Source: Streptomyces sp. NBC_01381 | Lineage (GTDB): Bacteria; Actinomycetota; Actinomycetes; Streptomycetales; Streptomycetaceae | Direction: 5' to 3' | NCBI RefSeq assembly: GCF_026340305.1 | Contig: NZ_JAPEPI010000002.1 | Coordinates: 124,001-188,000, forward strand | DNA: 64,000 bases | In this document: positions 33,101 through 41,161 of the stretch, piece after piece | Layout: the number at the start of each line of letters is the position of its first letter | Position numbering within the stretch: the first letter of the stretch is position 1 | Position numbers and translations under genes: made by a program | The notes under the pieces: model-generated | The model's input: the letters and a program-made list of their open reading frames with translations, nothing else | Database searches by the model: none | What the model was told of the DNA's origin: nothing

Positions 33101-34046
33101 CTCCCGCTGGCTGCTCGCCTACGCCAGCTGTGGATTCCGTACGCCGCACGAGGACGCCACGATCGACGGGATCCTGGAGGAGTTCCGCGCGGCGGACGAC
33201 CGCTGGGGTGTGGCCGCCGCCCTCAGTGTCCGTGCCACGCTGGCCCTCTACCGCGGCGACCTCCCGGCCCTGCGCCGCGACGCCGAGGACAGCGCCGCCC
33301 GGTTCGCCGAACTCGGCGACCGCTGGGGCCAGTTGCAGGCATCCGAGCAACTCGGCGTCCTCGCCGAGATAGCCGCCGACTACGAAGCCGCCACCCGGCT
33401 CCACCGCGACGGCATGCGCGACGCGGAGGAACTGCGCCTGTGGACCGATGTCTCCTTCCGCCTCTCACGCCTCGGCCGCATCGCCCTGCTCACCGGCGAC
33501 GACGCCGCCGCCACAGACTTCCACGCACGCGCCGCCCGACTCGCCGAGCAGCACTCGCACCGCCCCGCGCAGCAGTTCGCGGAGACGGGCCTGGCCATCG
33601 GCGCCCGCCGCCGTGGCGACCTCGACACCGCCGAGCAGCACCTCCTGCCGTGGCTCGCCTGGAACCGCCGCCTGGGCGTCGACTCAGGCTCCGCCCTGAT
33701 CCTGGCCCAGCTCGGCTACGTCGCCGAACAGCGCGGCGACGCGCAACGCGCGGAGGAACTCCACCGCGAAGGCCTCACCACGGCCCGCGCCACGGGCGAC
33801 GACCGGGCAGTCGCCCTAGCCCTGGAGGGACTCGCCGGCGCCCGCTCCCTCGCGGGCGACCACACCCGCACCGCCGAACTCCTCGGCGCCGCGGCCGCCC
33901 TGCGCGAGGCGGCCGGCAGCCCACTGCCACCCGCCGAACGCGCCGACGTGGACCGCGCCGCCCACCGCTCCCGCACGGCCCTGGCCGAGGACGACTACGC
34001 CGCCGCCTTCACCCACGGCCACACGTCCCCACCGGAGGGCTGGTGA
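30114..34046 (+). CDS. Large AfsR/SARP-type regulator with repeat-expanded linkers
   Basis: A 1310-residue regulator. Residues 1-95 are an OmpR-like winged HTH (FEVLGPLVV, VLIDDLWG) and about 97-245 a BTAD domain. An NB-ARC ATPase follows (P-loop GPGGVGKTR near 306, LVLDNCEHV near 406, GIPLAVELAATR near 493) and a TPR-like region fills the C-terminus. AfsR-type proteins activate antibiotic and secondary-metabolism genes. Two low-complexity inserts break the usual layout: a Gly-rich 10/20-residue repeat at about 582-702 and a Thr-Gly-Ser-Ala repeat at about 876-900. No ribosome site precedes the ATG, while TACCGT lies six bases upstream, so it may be leaderless. Confidence 0.9.
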   Translation: MRFEVLGPLVVRTEGGAVVPVPEPKVRALLANLLLHEGRPVPADVLIDDLWGDRLPGNPANTLQTKVSQLRRALEKAEPGARELVAYGPSGYVLRVPAESTDAGRFTALTALAYDTAEPPADSRTDSRTKVKWLSEALALWRGQAYADFRDEGFARAAVARLEEQRLTAQEIRAEIVLDLAGPGEQGTLADELADLVAEQPLRERLRGAYMRALYRAGRQTEALDTYRDLRERLADDLGIDPGAELTALHGAMLRQAPGLSTPTPSSPARPLTNLPAPVTALIGRSKAVARVRQLLSTTRLVTLTGPGGVGKTRLALEAAAGFTEDFTDGVWLAELAGTRTGVAETVAAALGVRDDVSVIRDEEPEGGHGAWGGARGGAWGAADSPSPLATVLAKALAPRRLLLVLDNCEHVLDEAAALLDQLLRHAPGLRVLATSQEPLAITGETLEAVAPLGEDEALELFAARAAATAPGFALTAENTADAALICRRLDGIPLAVELAATRVRALGVHALADRLHDRFRLLNQSRRDAPARQRTLRAMIDWSWELLTPDEQSVLRQLSVFSGGFTLQSAEAVCKAPGIPGGGMGVTLGLDGGTGAMPGPGGGAGVTFGSGGSTGAMPGPGGGAGVTFGSGGSTGAMPGPGGGAGATFGPGGSTGATPGPGGGAGAMLGPGGGTAATLGPGGGTIATPGPGGGTAETPGPALDVLDLITRLVDRSLLTTAPGTDDTHGIRYRMLESVTAYSLERLNEAGETKETRRRHAHHYTHLAEQAARQLRGPAQHHWLHRLDTETVNLRAALEWAAMDDGTAEDGPALGVSPSGGSAASSNLAAPGDAPPSHSARTNTAPGATPTARDDAFSGTAPIGDPSTSGVAGDGAVTGSAVTGSALTRSALTGGATTGSAPGGSTPSELSARHAAHDRPAPGAAATPLSLRLANSLTWYWFLRGRLGEAERSLGGSLDPCPNGSAAASARTARAAFALLTGDAPRDTAADDDADPRSRWLLAYASCGFRTPHEDATIDGILEEFRAADDRWGVAAALSVRATLALYRGDLPALRRDAEDSAARFAELGDRWGQLQASEQLGVLAEIAADYEAATRLHRDGMRDAEELRLWTDVSFRLSRLGRIALLTGDDAAATDFHARAARLAEQHSHRPAQQFAETGLAIGARRRGDLDTAEQHLLPWLAWNRRLGVDSGSALILAQLGYVAEQRGDAQRAEELHREGLTTARATGDDRAVALALEGLAGARSLAGDHTRTAELLGAAAALREAAGSPLPPAERADVDRAAHRSRTALAEDDYAAAFTHGHTSPPEGW
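31859..32218 (+). repeat. 30/60-bp minisatellite inside the AfsR-like gene
   Basis: A 60-bp unit is present as two identical copies (31921-31980 and 31981-32040) flanked by diverged copies. It then decays into 30-bp half units. Encoded 10-residue modules follow GGG-x5-GP. The array inserts about 120 residues just after the helix-rich end of the NB-ARC region without breaking the frame. Confidence 0.92.
32739..32813 (+). repeat. Five 15-bp repeats in the AfsR-like gene
   Basis: Units such as GTCACCGGCAGTGCT and CTCACCCGCAGTGCA repeat five times, encoding V/L/T-T-G-S-A modules in the linker before the TPR region. Confidence 0.9.
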
Positions 34047-34075
34047 CTACGGGAGCGGGAGCCGGTCCCGTCCCC

Positions 34076-34095
34076 GGCGGGGGAGCGGCCCCGCC
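34076..34095. terminator. Terminator between the AfsR-like gene and rocD
   Basis: GGCGGGG-GAGCGG-CCCCGCC forms a 7-bp GC stem in the 67 bases between two convergent genes. Confidence 0.55.
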
Positions 34096-34113
34096 AGGGT
34101 GCGGCACGCCGAA

Positions 34114-35316
34114 CTAGCTCAGCACCGCCCGGAGTTGATCAAGCCCCCAGTCCAGATCCTCCTTACTGATCACCAGCGGCGGCGCGATCCTGATCGTCGA
34201 CCCATGGGTGTCCTTGACCAGCACCCCCCGGTCCATCAACTTCTGGGAGATCTCCCGGCCCGTGCCGTGCGACGGGTCGATGTCGACGCCCGCCCACAGC
34301 CCACGGCCCCGCACCTGCGTCACCGCGCCCGTGCCGGCGAGCAGCCCCAGCTCGGAGTGCAGATGCTCGCCCAGCTCGGTGGCCCGCTGCTGGAACTCGC
34401 CCGTGCCCAGCATGGCGACGACCTCCAGCGCCACCGCGCACGCCAGCGGATTGCCGCCGAACGTCGAACCGTGCTCACCCGGCTTGAACACCCCGAGCAC
34501 ATCCGCGTCCGCCACCACCGCGGACACCGGCACGACGCCCCCGCCGAGCGCCTTGCCCAGGATGTACACGTCCGGCACCACGCCCTCGTGCTCGCACGCG
34601 AACGTCCTGCCCGTCCTGCCGAGCCCCGACTGGATCTCGTCCGCCATGAAGAGCACGTTCCGCTCGCGGGTCAGCTCCCGCACACCCGCGAGATATCCGG
34701 CCGGTGGCACCAGAACCCCGGCCTCGCCCTGGATCGGCTCCAGAAGCACCGCCACCGTGTTCTCCGTGACCGCGGCCCGCATCGCCGTCAGATCGCCGTA
34801 CTGGACGATCTCGAACCCCGGCGTGTACGGGCCGAAGTCCGCCCGCGCCTCCTGGTCCGTGGAGAAGCTGACGATGGTCGTCGTCCGCCCATGGAAGTTG
34901 TCGCGCGCCACGACGATCTTCGCCCGCCCGTCGGGTACCCCCTTGACCTGGTACCCCCACTTTCTGGCGGTCTTCACGGCGGTCTCCACCGCCTCCGCCC
35001 CCGTGTTCATCGGCAGCACCATCTCCTTGCCGCACAGCTCCGCGAGCCGCGTACAGAACTCGGCGAACCGGTCGTGGTGGAAGGCCCGCGAGGTGAGCGT
35101 CACCCGCTCCAGCTGTGCCTTGGCGGCATCGATCAGGCGGCGGTTGCCGTGCCCGAAGTTGAGCGCCGAGTAACCGGCCAGCATGTCGAGGTAGCGGCGC
35201 CCCTCGATGTCCGTCATCCACGCACCCTCCGCCGACGCGACCACGACGGGCAGCGGATGGTAGTTGTGCGCGCTGTGCGCTTCGGCCGAGGTGATGAACT
35301 CTTCGGTAGTCGACAC
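34114..35316 (-). CDS. rocD: Ornithine aminotransferase
   Basis: A 400-residue class-III PLP aminotransferase that converts ornithine and 2-oxoglutarate to glutamate semialdehyde and glutamate in arginine/ornithine breakdown. Landmarks are MNTGAEAVETAVKTARKW, NFHGRTTTIVSFS and FMADEIQSGLGRTG, then the PLP lysine in YILGKALGGG (Lys255) and HGSTFGGNPLA. The spacing and the FHGRT box fit ornithine rather than acetylornithine enzymes. GTG was chosen because GGAGACCCC precedes it; an upstream ATG would add 15 residues. It is divergent from the riboswitch-glyA unit. Confidence 0.92.
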   Translation of the reverse strand: MSTTEEFITSAEAHSAHNYHPLPVVVASAEGAWMTDIEGRRYLDMLAGYSALNFGHGNRRLIDAAKAQLERVTLTSRAFHHDRFAEFCTRLAELCGKEMVLPMNTGAEAVETAVKTARKWGYQVKGVPDGRAKIVVARDNFHGRTTTIVSFSTDQEARADFGPYTPGFEIVQYGDLTAMRAAVTENTVAVLLEPIQGEAGVLVPPAGYLAGVRELTRERNVLFMADEIQSGLGRTGRTFACEHEGVVPDVYILGKALGGGVVPVSAVVADADVLGVFKPGEHGSTFGGNPLACAVALEVVAMLGTGEFQQRATELGEHLHSELGLLAGTGAVTQVRGRGLWAGVDIDPSHGTGREISQKLMDRGVLVKDTHGSTIRIAPPLVISKEDLDWGLDQLRAVLS

Positions 35317-35433
35317 GGGGTCTCCGATCGTCCTGCGGCATGGGGCGGGTGTGGCGCCCAAGTTCTATCGTCGCTCGGATCGTGGACGAAGAAACCTGCC
35401 GTCCCGGCGCGCCAGCTAGGCTGGCTCTGACAG

Positions 35434-35515
35434 CACGGCGACTGGCGCGCGGGGAACGGACCCCGAGGAAGCCGTGCGAGGCAGAACCTTCGAGGTGCCG
35501 CCCGCCTGGGCACCC
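35434..35515 (+). ncRNA. ZMP/ZTP riboswitch (pfl motif) upstream of glyA
   Basis: The 5' half has the conserved GACTGGCG inside a stem CACGGC (35434-35439) / GCCGTG (35471-35476), with an inner GGGG/CCCC stem around AACGGA. The 3' half is a hairpin GGTGC (35494-35498) / GCACC (35510-35514) whose loop carries the hallmark CGCCCGCCTGG. Both conserved blocks and both helices of the pfl motif are present, ending 44 bases before the glyA start. This aptamer senses the folate-stress signal ZTP/ZMP and turns on one-carbon genes such as glyA. CCGGGG-like sequence downstream could form the expression platform. Confidence 0.88.
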
Positions 35516-35558
35516 CGGGACCACGACCGGACACTCACCGCTCGCCCCGGAGGACGCC

Positions 35559-36878
35559 ATGACCCACCCCTCTCCTTCTTCGTCTTCTTCATCGGCTGCT
35601 TCGCCTTCGCCGAACGCCCTCAGCCACCCCGCGCTCGCCGCGCAGGACCCCGAACTTGCCGCCCTCGTCGGCGCCGAGGAACAGCTCCAGGCCGACACCC
35701 TGCGCCTGATCCCCAGCGAGAACTACGTATCCACCGCAGTCCTCGAAGCCTCCGGCACCGTCCTGCAGAACAAGTACAGCGAGGGCTACCCGGGCCGTCG
35801 CTACTACGAGGGCCAGCAGAACATCGACCCCGTCGAGCGCCTCGCCGTCGCCCGCGCCAAGTCCGTCTTCGGCGTCGAGCACGCCAACGTCCAGCCCTAC
35901 TCCGGCTCCCCGGCCAACCTCGCCGTCTATCTGGCCTTCGCCGAGCCCGGCGACACCGTGATGGGCATGGCCCTGCCCATGGGCGGCCACCTCACCCACG
36001 GCTGGGGCGTCTCCGCCACCGGCAAGTGGTTCCGCGGTGTGCAGTACGGCGTCCGCCACGACACCGGCCTCATCGACTTCGACGAAGTACGCGACCTCGC
36101 CCTCAAGGAACGCCCCAAGCTGATCTTCTGCGGCGGCACCGCCCTTCCTCGCACCATCGACTTCGCCGCGTTCGCCGAGATCGCCCGCGAGGCCGGCTCC
36201 GTCCTGGTCGCCGACATCGCGCACATCGCCGGTCTGATCGCCGGCGGTGCCCACCCCTCACCGGTGCCGCACGCCGACGTGATCTCCACGACCACCCACA
36301 AGACCTTGCGCGGCCCGCGCGGCGCGATGCTGATGGCCCGCGAGGAGCACGCCAAGGCCATCGACAAGGCGGTCTTCCCGGGGCTGCAGGGCGGCCCGCA
36401 CAACCAGACCACCGCGGCCATCGCCGTCGCCCTCCACGAGGCGTCTCAGCCCTCCTTCCGCGACTACGCCCACGCCGTTGTCGCCAACGCCAGGGCCCTT
36501 GCCGAAGCGCTGCTCGCCCGCGGCTTCGACCTGGTCTCCGGCGGCACCGACAACCACCTGATCCTGATGGACCTCACCCCCAAGGACGTCCCCGGCAAGG
36601 TCGCCGCCAAGGCCCTCGACCGGGCCGGGATCGTCGTCAACTACAACACCGTGCCGTACGACCCGAGGAAGCCGTTCGATCCGTCCGGCGTCCGCATCGG
36701 CACCCCCTCACTCACCTCCCGTGGTCTCGGCACGCAGCACATGCCGACCGTCGCCGACTGGATCGACCGCGGTGTCGCCGCCGCCCGCACCGGCGACGAG
36801 GACGCCCTGACGAAGATCCGCTCCGAGGTCGCCGACCTGATGGCCGCCCATCCGGCCCCGGGCCTGCCGACCCACTGA
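35559..36878 (+). CDS. glyA: Serine hydroxymethyltransferase
   Basis: A 439-residue PLP enzyme interconverting serine plus tetrahydrofolate with glycine plus methylene-tetrahydrofolate. Typical motifs are LIPSENYVS, NKYSEGYPGRRYYEGQ and HIAGLIAGG, with the PLP lysine in STTTHKTLRGPRG (Lys248). The start follows GGAGG. The first 30 residues are a Ser/Pro-rich extension coded by TCT/TCG repeats, absent from most SHMTs; its role is unknown and translation could begin later. The ZTP riboswitch in its leader predicts induction when 10-formyl-tetrahydrofolate is scarce. Confidence 0.96.
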   Translation: MTHPSPSSSSSSAASPSPNALSHPALAAQDPELAALVGAEEQLQADTLRLIPSENYVSTAVLEASGTVLQNKYSEGYPGRRYYEGQQNIDPVERLAVARAKSVFGVEHANVQPYSGSPANLAVYLAFAEPGDTVMGMALPMGGHLTHGWGVSATGKWFRGVQYGVRHDTGLIDFDEVRDLALKERPKLIFCGGTALPRTIDFAAFAEIAREAGSVLVADIAHIAGLIAGGAHPSPVPHADVISTTTHKTLRGPRGAMLMAREEHAKAIDKAVFPGLQGGPHNQTTAAIAVALHEASQPSFRDYAHAVVANARALAEALLARGFDLVSGGTDNHLILMDLTPKDVPGKVAAKALDRAGIVVNYNTVPYDPRKPFDPSGVRIGTPSLTSRGLGTQHMPTVADWIDRGVAAARTGDEDALTKIRSEVADLMAAHPAPGLPTH

Positions 36879-36945
36879 TCCCCGGCACGGTCACGTCCCG
36901 CCTCCCTCCGCCGGTCACCTCACCGGCCGGGGGAGGCCGCACCCC

Positions 36946-37698
36946 TCACACATCCCGCAGCTCCTGGCGAGGCCCCTCCTCATGGGGGCGCCGCGCCCGC
37001 AGCAACGCGAGCGGTGACCGGCGCTTGGCGAGCGACCCCCGCAGCAGCAGCGCACCCGCCGCCCCCACCGCGACGCCCGGTATCGCCCACCACCAGCCCG
37101 CCCCGCGATCGCCCGGCGTACCCCGGGTCGGCTCGGAGGCCTGCCCGGCCCCGGCCTCAGCCTCCGAGTCGGCCGCCGCCGACGGCGGCGACGCCGGTGT
37201 GGGGGGTATGGCCTGGCGGCCGTCTTCCGCCTCTGGGCCCATGACCCCGAGCTTCTCGAACAGCTTCGTCAGACGAGCCGGCTCCGGCGCCTTGTGCCAG
37301 TAGCCCTTCATGGACTCCAGGTCGGTCGACGTGTGCACCCACACGTCCGCGGTGGCCTTGCCCGCGTCGGGCGCCACCGGATAGACCCGGTCCACTCGCC
37401 ACGGCCGCACGTCATGGGCCATCCACGTCACATTGAGCTGACGGCTCTCCTGCCCGATGCCGAGCCCCGGCGGCCGCTCCCGGCTCCCCCTGTCCGCGCG
37501 GATCTCCCCGAGACCCTGCTCAAGGCGGCGATAGTCCTTGTCGTCGACGGTCAGCGCCGCGCTCTCCCCGCTGATGGGCGAGACCACCAGGACGCTCGTC
37601 GGCCCGCCCGCCACCGCCTGCGGCGCCCCTAGGGCCACCAGAGCCAGCGCCGCCGCCAGCCCCATCGCCGACCCGCACACTCCCCTTACCGTCCGCAT
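36946..37698 (-). CDS. Exported protein with C-terminal membrane anchor
   Basis: A 250-residue protein with an N-terminal signal (MRTVRGVCGSAMGLAAAL...QAVAGG), an outer domain of about 140 residues and a Pro/Ala/Glu-rich stalk. One membrane segment (WWWAIPGVAVGAAGALLL) and a short basic cytoplasmic tail (RGSLAKRRSP) follow: type-I topology. The outer domain includes SVLVVSPISGESAALTVDD and WVHTSTDLESMKGYWHKAP. No family recognised. It follows the sigma-factor operon by 72 bases and may be its last gene; glyA runs toward it with a short hairpin in between. Confidence 0.7.
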   Translation of the reverse strand: MRTVRGVCGSAMGLAAALALVALGAPQAVAGGPTSVLVVSPISGESAALTVDDKDYRRLEQGLGEIRADRGSRERPPGLGIGQESRQLNVTWMAHDVRPWRVDRVYPVAPDAGKATADVWVHTSTDLESMKGYWHKAPEPARLTKLFEKLGVMGPEAEDGRQAIPPTPASPPSAAADSEAEAGAGQASEPTRGTPGDRGAGWWWAIPGVAVGAAGALLLRGSLAKRRSPLALLRARRPHEEGPRQELRDV

Positions 37699-37770
37699 GT
37701 CCGATCCCCCAGCCGCTCGCCGGCACGACCCGTCCGTGCCGCGTCACTTCTGGTACACCGCCCGAGCCGT

Positions 37771-38598
37771 TCAGGTTCCCGATCCGCCCGGCCCGATCCG
37801 AACCGACTTCCCGATCTCCAGCGCCCGCTCCTTCGACGCCACGCCTTCGAGCCGCAGCGTCAGATCTGTCCCGTGCGTCCACAGCAGCGTCGGCCCCGTC
37901 GTCCGCTCGGACCGCTCCCACCGCTCGCCGTCGCCCTCCACCAGCCAGAACGTGAGCCGATGGGGCACCGGGAACCACAGCCCCGTCGCACGGCCCACCT
38001 CGACCCACTCCGGCCGCACCCGCACCGTCTTGCCGAAGCCGGGGTCGAGGCGCGCGCCGAACTCGTCAAGACGTATCGTCCGGCCGTCGTCGCGCCAGCA
38101 GAGGCTGACCAGGACGCGCGCCCCCGGCTCGCGTGTCACCGCCACCGCGTCCGGTGTGCCGAGCGCGGCCGGAACCGCGGGCACGAACCCGGCCCGGCGC
38201 TCGGCCTCGGTCAAGGTCAGCGCACCGCCGCACCCCGGCACGCCCGCCCGGGTCGGCGGGGCCCCCGACGGGTCGTACCGCACCTCGACCCCGCCGAAGT
38301 CGAACCAATCGAAGACCGCCGCCCGCACCGGCGGTGTCAGGACCGCCGCCGTCAGGAGCCCGCACAGCGCCGCCGTCAAGATCCGCCACCGTGCCCTCAG
38401 CCACCGCCGCAGCCGGTCCAGACGCCCCGGCGGCTCGGCCACCGGGACGGGCACCGACTCCGCGATGATCTGCGCGATGACCCGCTCGGCCATCGTCGAG
38501 CCGTCGGCCCCCGGCCTGTCGAGGGACCGGCCGAGCTCCCGCAGCTCCTCAGGAAGCCGACGGGCCCGCTGCCCGGCCCGCTCGTCCCGCTCATCCAT
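37771..38598 (-). CDS. Membrane protein co-encoded with an ECF sigma factor
   Basis: A 275-residue protein with an acidic/basic N-terminal region, one membrane segment at about 72-98 (WRILTAALCGLLTAAVLTPPVRAAV) and an outer domain with FDFGGVEVRYDPSG and PGFGKTVRVRPEWVEVG. The N-terminal part is in the place of an anti-sigma domain, but the zinc motif HxxxCxxC is absent. A strong GGAGGTGA site inside the sigma gene fixes the start, giving an eight-base overlap. Position suggests it holds or senses for the sigma factor; this is inference. Confidence 0.72.
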   Translation of the reverse strand: MDERDERAGQRARRLPEELRELGRSLDRPGADGSTMAERVIAQIIAESVPVPVAEPPGRLDRLRRWLRARWRILTAALCGLLTAAVLTPPVRAAVFDWFDFGGVEVRYDPSGAPPTRAGVPGCGGALTLTEAERRAGFVPAVPAALGTPDAVAVTREPGARVLVSLCWRDDGRTIRLDEFGARLDPGFGKTVRVRPEWVEVGRATGLWFPVPHRLTFWLVEGDGERWERSERTTGPTLLWTHGTDLTLRLEGVASKERALEIGKSVRIGPGGSGT

Positions 38599-39226
38599 GC
38601 CCGTCACCTCCTCCCGGTCCATCCGGCCCATGCGGTCCATCCGGCACCCGCGGCAACAGCCGCTCCAGCTTCCGCAGCGCGCGGTTCAGCCGGGATTTGA
38701 CCGTGCCCCGCGGCCAGCCCAGAGCCTCGGCCGTCTCCGCCTCGTCCATCTCCAGGAGATAGCGGTAGGTGACGACCAGGCGGTGCTCCTCGCTCAGCCG
38801 CTCGAGCGCGGCGAGCAGCGCCGCCCGGCGCTCCACCTCCAGCGCCGCGACCGCGGGGTCCGCCGATTCCGGTATCAGCGGCTCCGCCTCCGCCAGCGCG
38901 GCCTCCCGCCCGACGAGCGAGCGCTGCCGGACGGCCGAACGCACTGTGTTCCTCGTCTCATTGGCGACGATCGACAGCAGCCACGGCTTGAACGCCGAGC
39001 CCTCCCTGAACCGCCCCAAGGAGCAGTACGCCTTGAAGAAGGCCTGCTGCACCACGTCTTCCGCGTCCGATCCCGCCCCGAGCGCCGCGGCCGCCCGGAG
39101 CGCGAGCCCGGTGAAGGCGCGCACCAACTCCGCGTACGCCTCCGCCTCCCCGGCGCGCACACGCGCGATCACCGCACCCTCGTCGACGACGCGGCCCCCC
39201 TCCAGGACCTCCCCCTGTGCCCTCAC
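38591..39226 (-). CDS. ECF-subfamily RNA polymerase sigma factor
   Basis: A 211-residue sigma-70 ECF protein. Region 2 contains AEDVVQQAFFKAYCSLGRF and FKPWLLSIVANETRN. Region 4 ends with ETAEALGWPRGTVKSRLNRALRKLERLL, a good HTH. GTG at 39226 was chosen from the usual length before region 2; the weak ribosome site leaves other starts open. Its stop overlaps the downstream membrane protein. The group and target promoters cannot be assigned from sequence alone. Confidence 0.88.
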   Translation of the reverse strand: MRAQGEVLEGGRVVDEGAVIARVRAGEAEAYAELVRAFTGLALRAAAALGAGSDAEDVVQQAFFKAYCSLGRFREGSAFKPWLLSIVANETRNTVRSAVRQRSLVGREAALAEAEPLIPESADPAVAALEVERRAALLAALERLSEEHRLVVTYRYLLEMDEAETAEALGWPRGTVKSRLNRALRKLERLLPRVPDGPHGPDGPGGGDGHG

Positions 39227-39378
39227 ACTCTTGATACACCGGCCGGACGAGATCGGTTCCGCATTCACGACGACCGGATCAGGCAACGGATCGCAGCAAT
39301 GGACCGAAGCGGCGGATCACGAGATCGCGGCACACCCGTCACACGTCTGTTTCCGAGCAATGAGAGACACCTGAGAGA

Positions 39379-40455
39379 ATGAGCCTCATGGCCTCTGATC
39401 GCCCGCCCGTCACCCACCACCACCCTCAGGGGAATGGCTTCGCCATGCAGCATCTTCCTCGTGTGCTCTCCGGAATCCAGCCCACCGCGGGCTCGTTCCA
39501 CCTCGGCAACTACCTCGGCGCGGTCCGCCAGTGGGTGGCGCTGCAGGAGTCCCACGACGCCTTCTACATGGTGGTGGACCTGCACGCGATCACGATGCCG
39601 CAGGACCCGGCCGAGCTGCGTGCCAACACCCGCCTCGCCGCCGCCCAGCTGCTTGCCGCGGGACTCGACCCGGAGCGCTGCACCCTCTTCGTCCAGAGCC
39701 ATGTCCCCGAGCACGCCCAGCTCGCCTGGATCATGAACTGCCTCACCGGCTTCGGCGAGGCCTCGCGCATGACGCAGTTCAAGGACAAGTCCGCCAAGCA
39801 GGGTGCGGACCGCGCCTCCGTGGGCCTCTTCACGTACCCGGTCCTCCAGGTCGCGGACATCCTGCTCTACCAGGCCAACCAGGTCCCGGTCGGCGAGGAC
39901 CAGCGCCAGCACATCGAGCTCACCCGTGACCTGGCCGAGCGCTTCAACGGCCGCTTCGGCGAGACGTTCACCGTTCCGGCGGCGTACATCCTCAAGGAGA
40001 CGGCGAAGATCTACGACCTTCAGGACCCGTCGATCAAGATGAGCAAGTCGGCGTCCGCTCCCAAGGGCCTGATCAACCTCCTCGATGAGCCCAAGGCCAC
40101 CGCCAAGAAGGTCAAGAGCGCGGTCACCGACACAGACACGGTCGTGCGCTACGACACCGAGAACAAGCCGGGTGTCAGCAACCTCCTGACCATCTACTCG
40201 ACGCTTACGGGGACCGGTATTCCGGAACTGGAGCAGAAGTACGTCGGCAAGGGCTACGGTGCGCTGAAGACCGACCTCGCCGAGGTCATGGTCGAGTTCG
40301 TGACCCCCTTCCGGGACCGCACCCAGGCCTACCTGGACGACCCGGAGACGCTGGACTCGATCCTGGCCAAGGGCGCGGAGAAGGCGCGTGCCGTGGCCGC
40401 GGAGACTCTCGCCCAGGCGTACGACAAGGTGGGCTTCCTGCCCGCCAAGCACTGA
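39379..40455 (+). CDS. trpS: Tryptophanyl-tRNA synthetase
   Basis: A 358-residue class-I synthetase charging tRNA(Trp). The HIGH-type motif is FHLGNYLG near residue 41 and KMSKS starts near 220. Trp-binding elements include DLHAITMPQDP, YPVLQVADILLY and GEDQRQHIELTRD. The N-terminus carries about 25 extra residues (RPPVTHHHPQGNG), so a later start is possible: an ATG at 39388 and one at MQHLPRVLSG. The leader shows no T-box. In Streptomyces, second TrpRS copies can confer indolmycin resistance; nothing here separates the two types with certainty. Confidence 0.95.
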   Translation: MSLMASDRPPVTHHHPQGNGFAMQHLPRVLSGIQPTAGSFHLGNYLGAVRQWVALQESHDAFYMVVDLHAITMPQDPAELRANTRLAAAQLLAAGLDPERCTLFVQSHVPEHAQLAWIMNCLTGFGEASRMTQFKDKSAKQGADRASVGLFTYPVLQVADILLYQANQVPVGEDQRQHIELTRDLAERFNGRFGETFTVPAAYILKETAKIYDLQDPSIKMSKSASAPKGLINLLDEPKATAKKVKSAVTDTDTVVRYDTENKPGVSNLLTIYSTLTGTGIPELEQKYVGKGYGALKTDLAEVMVEFVTPFRDRTQAYLDDPETLDSILAKGAEKARAVAAETLAQAYDKVGFLPAKH

Positions 40456-40528
40456 GCCACACCACCCCTTGTACCGAGCCAGGTACAGCAGCGCCCTCTG
40501 CCCGCCACCCGACCGACAGGAGTACGAC

Positions 40529-41116
40529 GTGGGGACCGTAACGATCGGTGTTTCGATCGCGGTCCCGGAGCCACACGGCAGCCTGCTCCAGGAGCGGCGC
40601 GCGGGCTTCGGGGACCCCGCGGCGCACGGCATTCCCACCCACGTCACGCTGCTCCCGCCGACCGAGGTGGACGCGTCGGCGCTGCCCGCGGTCGAGGCGC
40701 ATCTGGTGGCCGTCGCGGCCGCCGGGCGCCCCTTCCCGATGCGGCTCTCCGGGACGGGCACGTTCCGTCCGCTGTCGCCCGTCGTCTTCATCCAGGTGGT
40801 GGCGGGCGGCTCGGCCTGCGGATGGCTCCAGGAGCGCGTCAGGGACGCCTCCGGGCCCATCGAGCGCGAGCTGCAGTTCCCGTACCACCCGCACGTCACG
40901 GTGGCGCACGGCATCTCCGAAGAGGCCATGGACCGGGCGTACACAGAGCTCGCCGACTACGAGGCCGAGTGGCCCTGCACCGGATTCGCGCTCTACGAAC
41001 AGGGTGCCGACGGAGTCTGGCGCAAGCTGCGCGAGTTCGTCTTCGGAGGGGGCGGCCCCCTCGTGCCTCCGCAGGCGGCGGCCCCGGCCGCGCACGGCGC
41101 GCTGCCCGCCCGCTGA
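40529..41116 (+). CDS. 2'-5' RNA ligase/cyclic phosphodiesterase family protein
   Basis: A 195-residue 2H-phosphoesterase. The two HxT motifs are in PTHVTLL (His38) and HPHVTVAHG (His122), spaced as in LigT/CPDase proteins. These act on 2',3'-cyclic phosphates or 2'-5' RNA linkages; the natural substrate in Streptomyces is not known. A Gly/Pro/Ala-rich tail follows. GTG was chosen after the ACAGGAGT ribosome site. It follows trpS by 73 bases and could be co-transcribed. Confidence 0.85.
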   Translation: MGTVTIGVSIAVPEPHGSLLQERRAGFGDPAAHGIPTHVTLLPPTEVDASALPAVEAHLVAVAAAGRPFPMRLSGTGTFRPLSPVVFIQVVAGGSACGWLQERVRDASGPIERELQFPYHPHVTVAHGISEEAMDRAYTELADYEAEWPCTGFALYEQGADGVWRKLREFVFGGGGPLVPPQAAAPAAHGALPAR

Positions 41117-41161
41117 CCTCCTCCTAGGAGGGGACCTCACCGCAGAAGCAGGAGCGGCCCC

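Noticed and set aside
35434..35515. Tetrahydrofolate or glycine riboswitch for glyA
   Set aside because: The conserved blocks and helices match the ZTP (pfl) class instead.
39227..39378. T-box leader for trpS or an autoregulated ECF promoter
   Set aside because: No T-box sequence or specifier hairpin is visible, and no convincing GGAAC/GTTC-type -35/-10 pair could be placed before the sigma gene.
41120..41131. CCTCCTAGGAGG palindrome as a terminator
   Set aside because: It is a 12-bp palindrome with no loop between convergent genes; too short to call a terminator with confidence.
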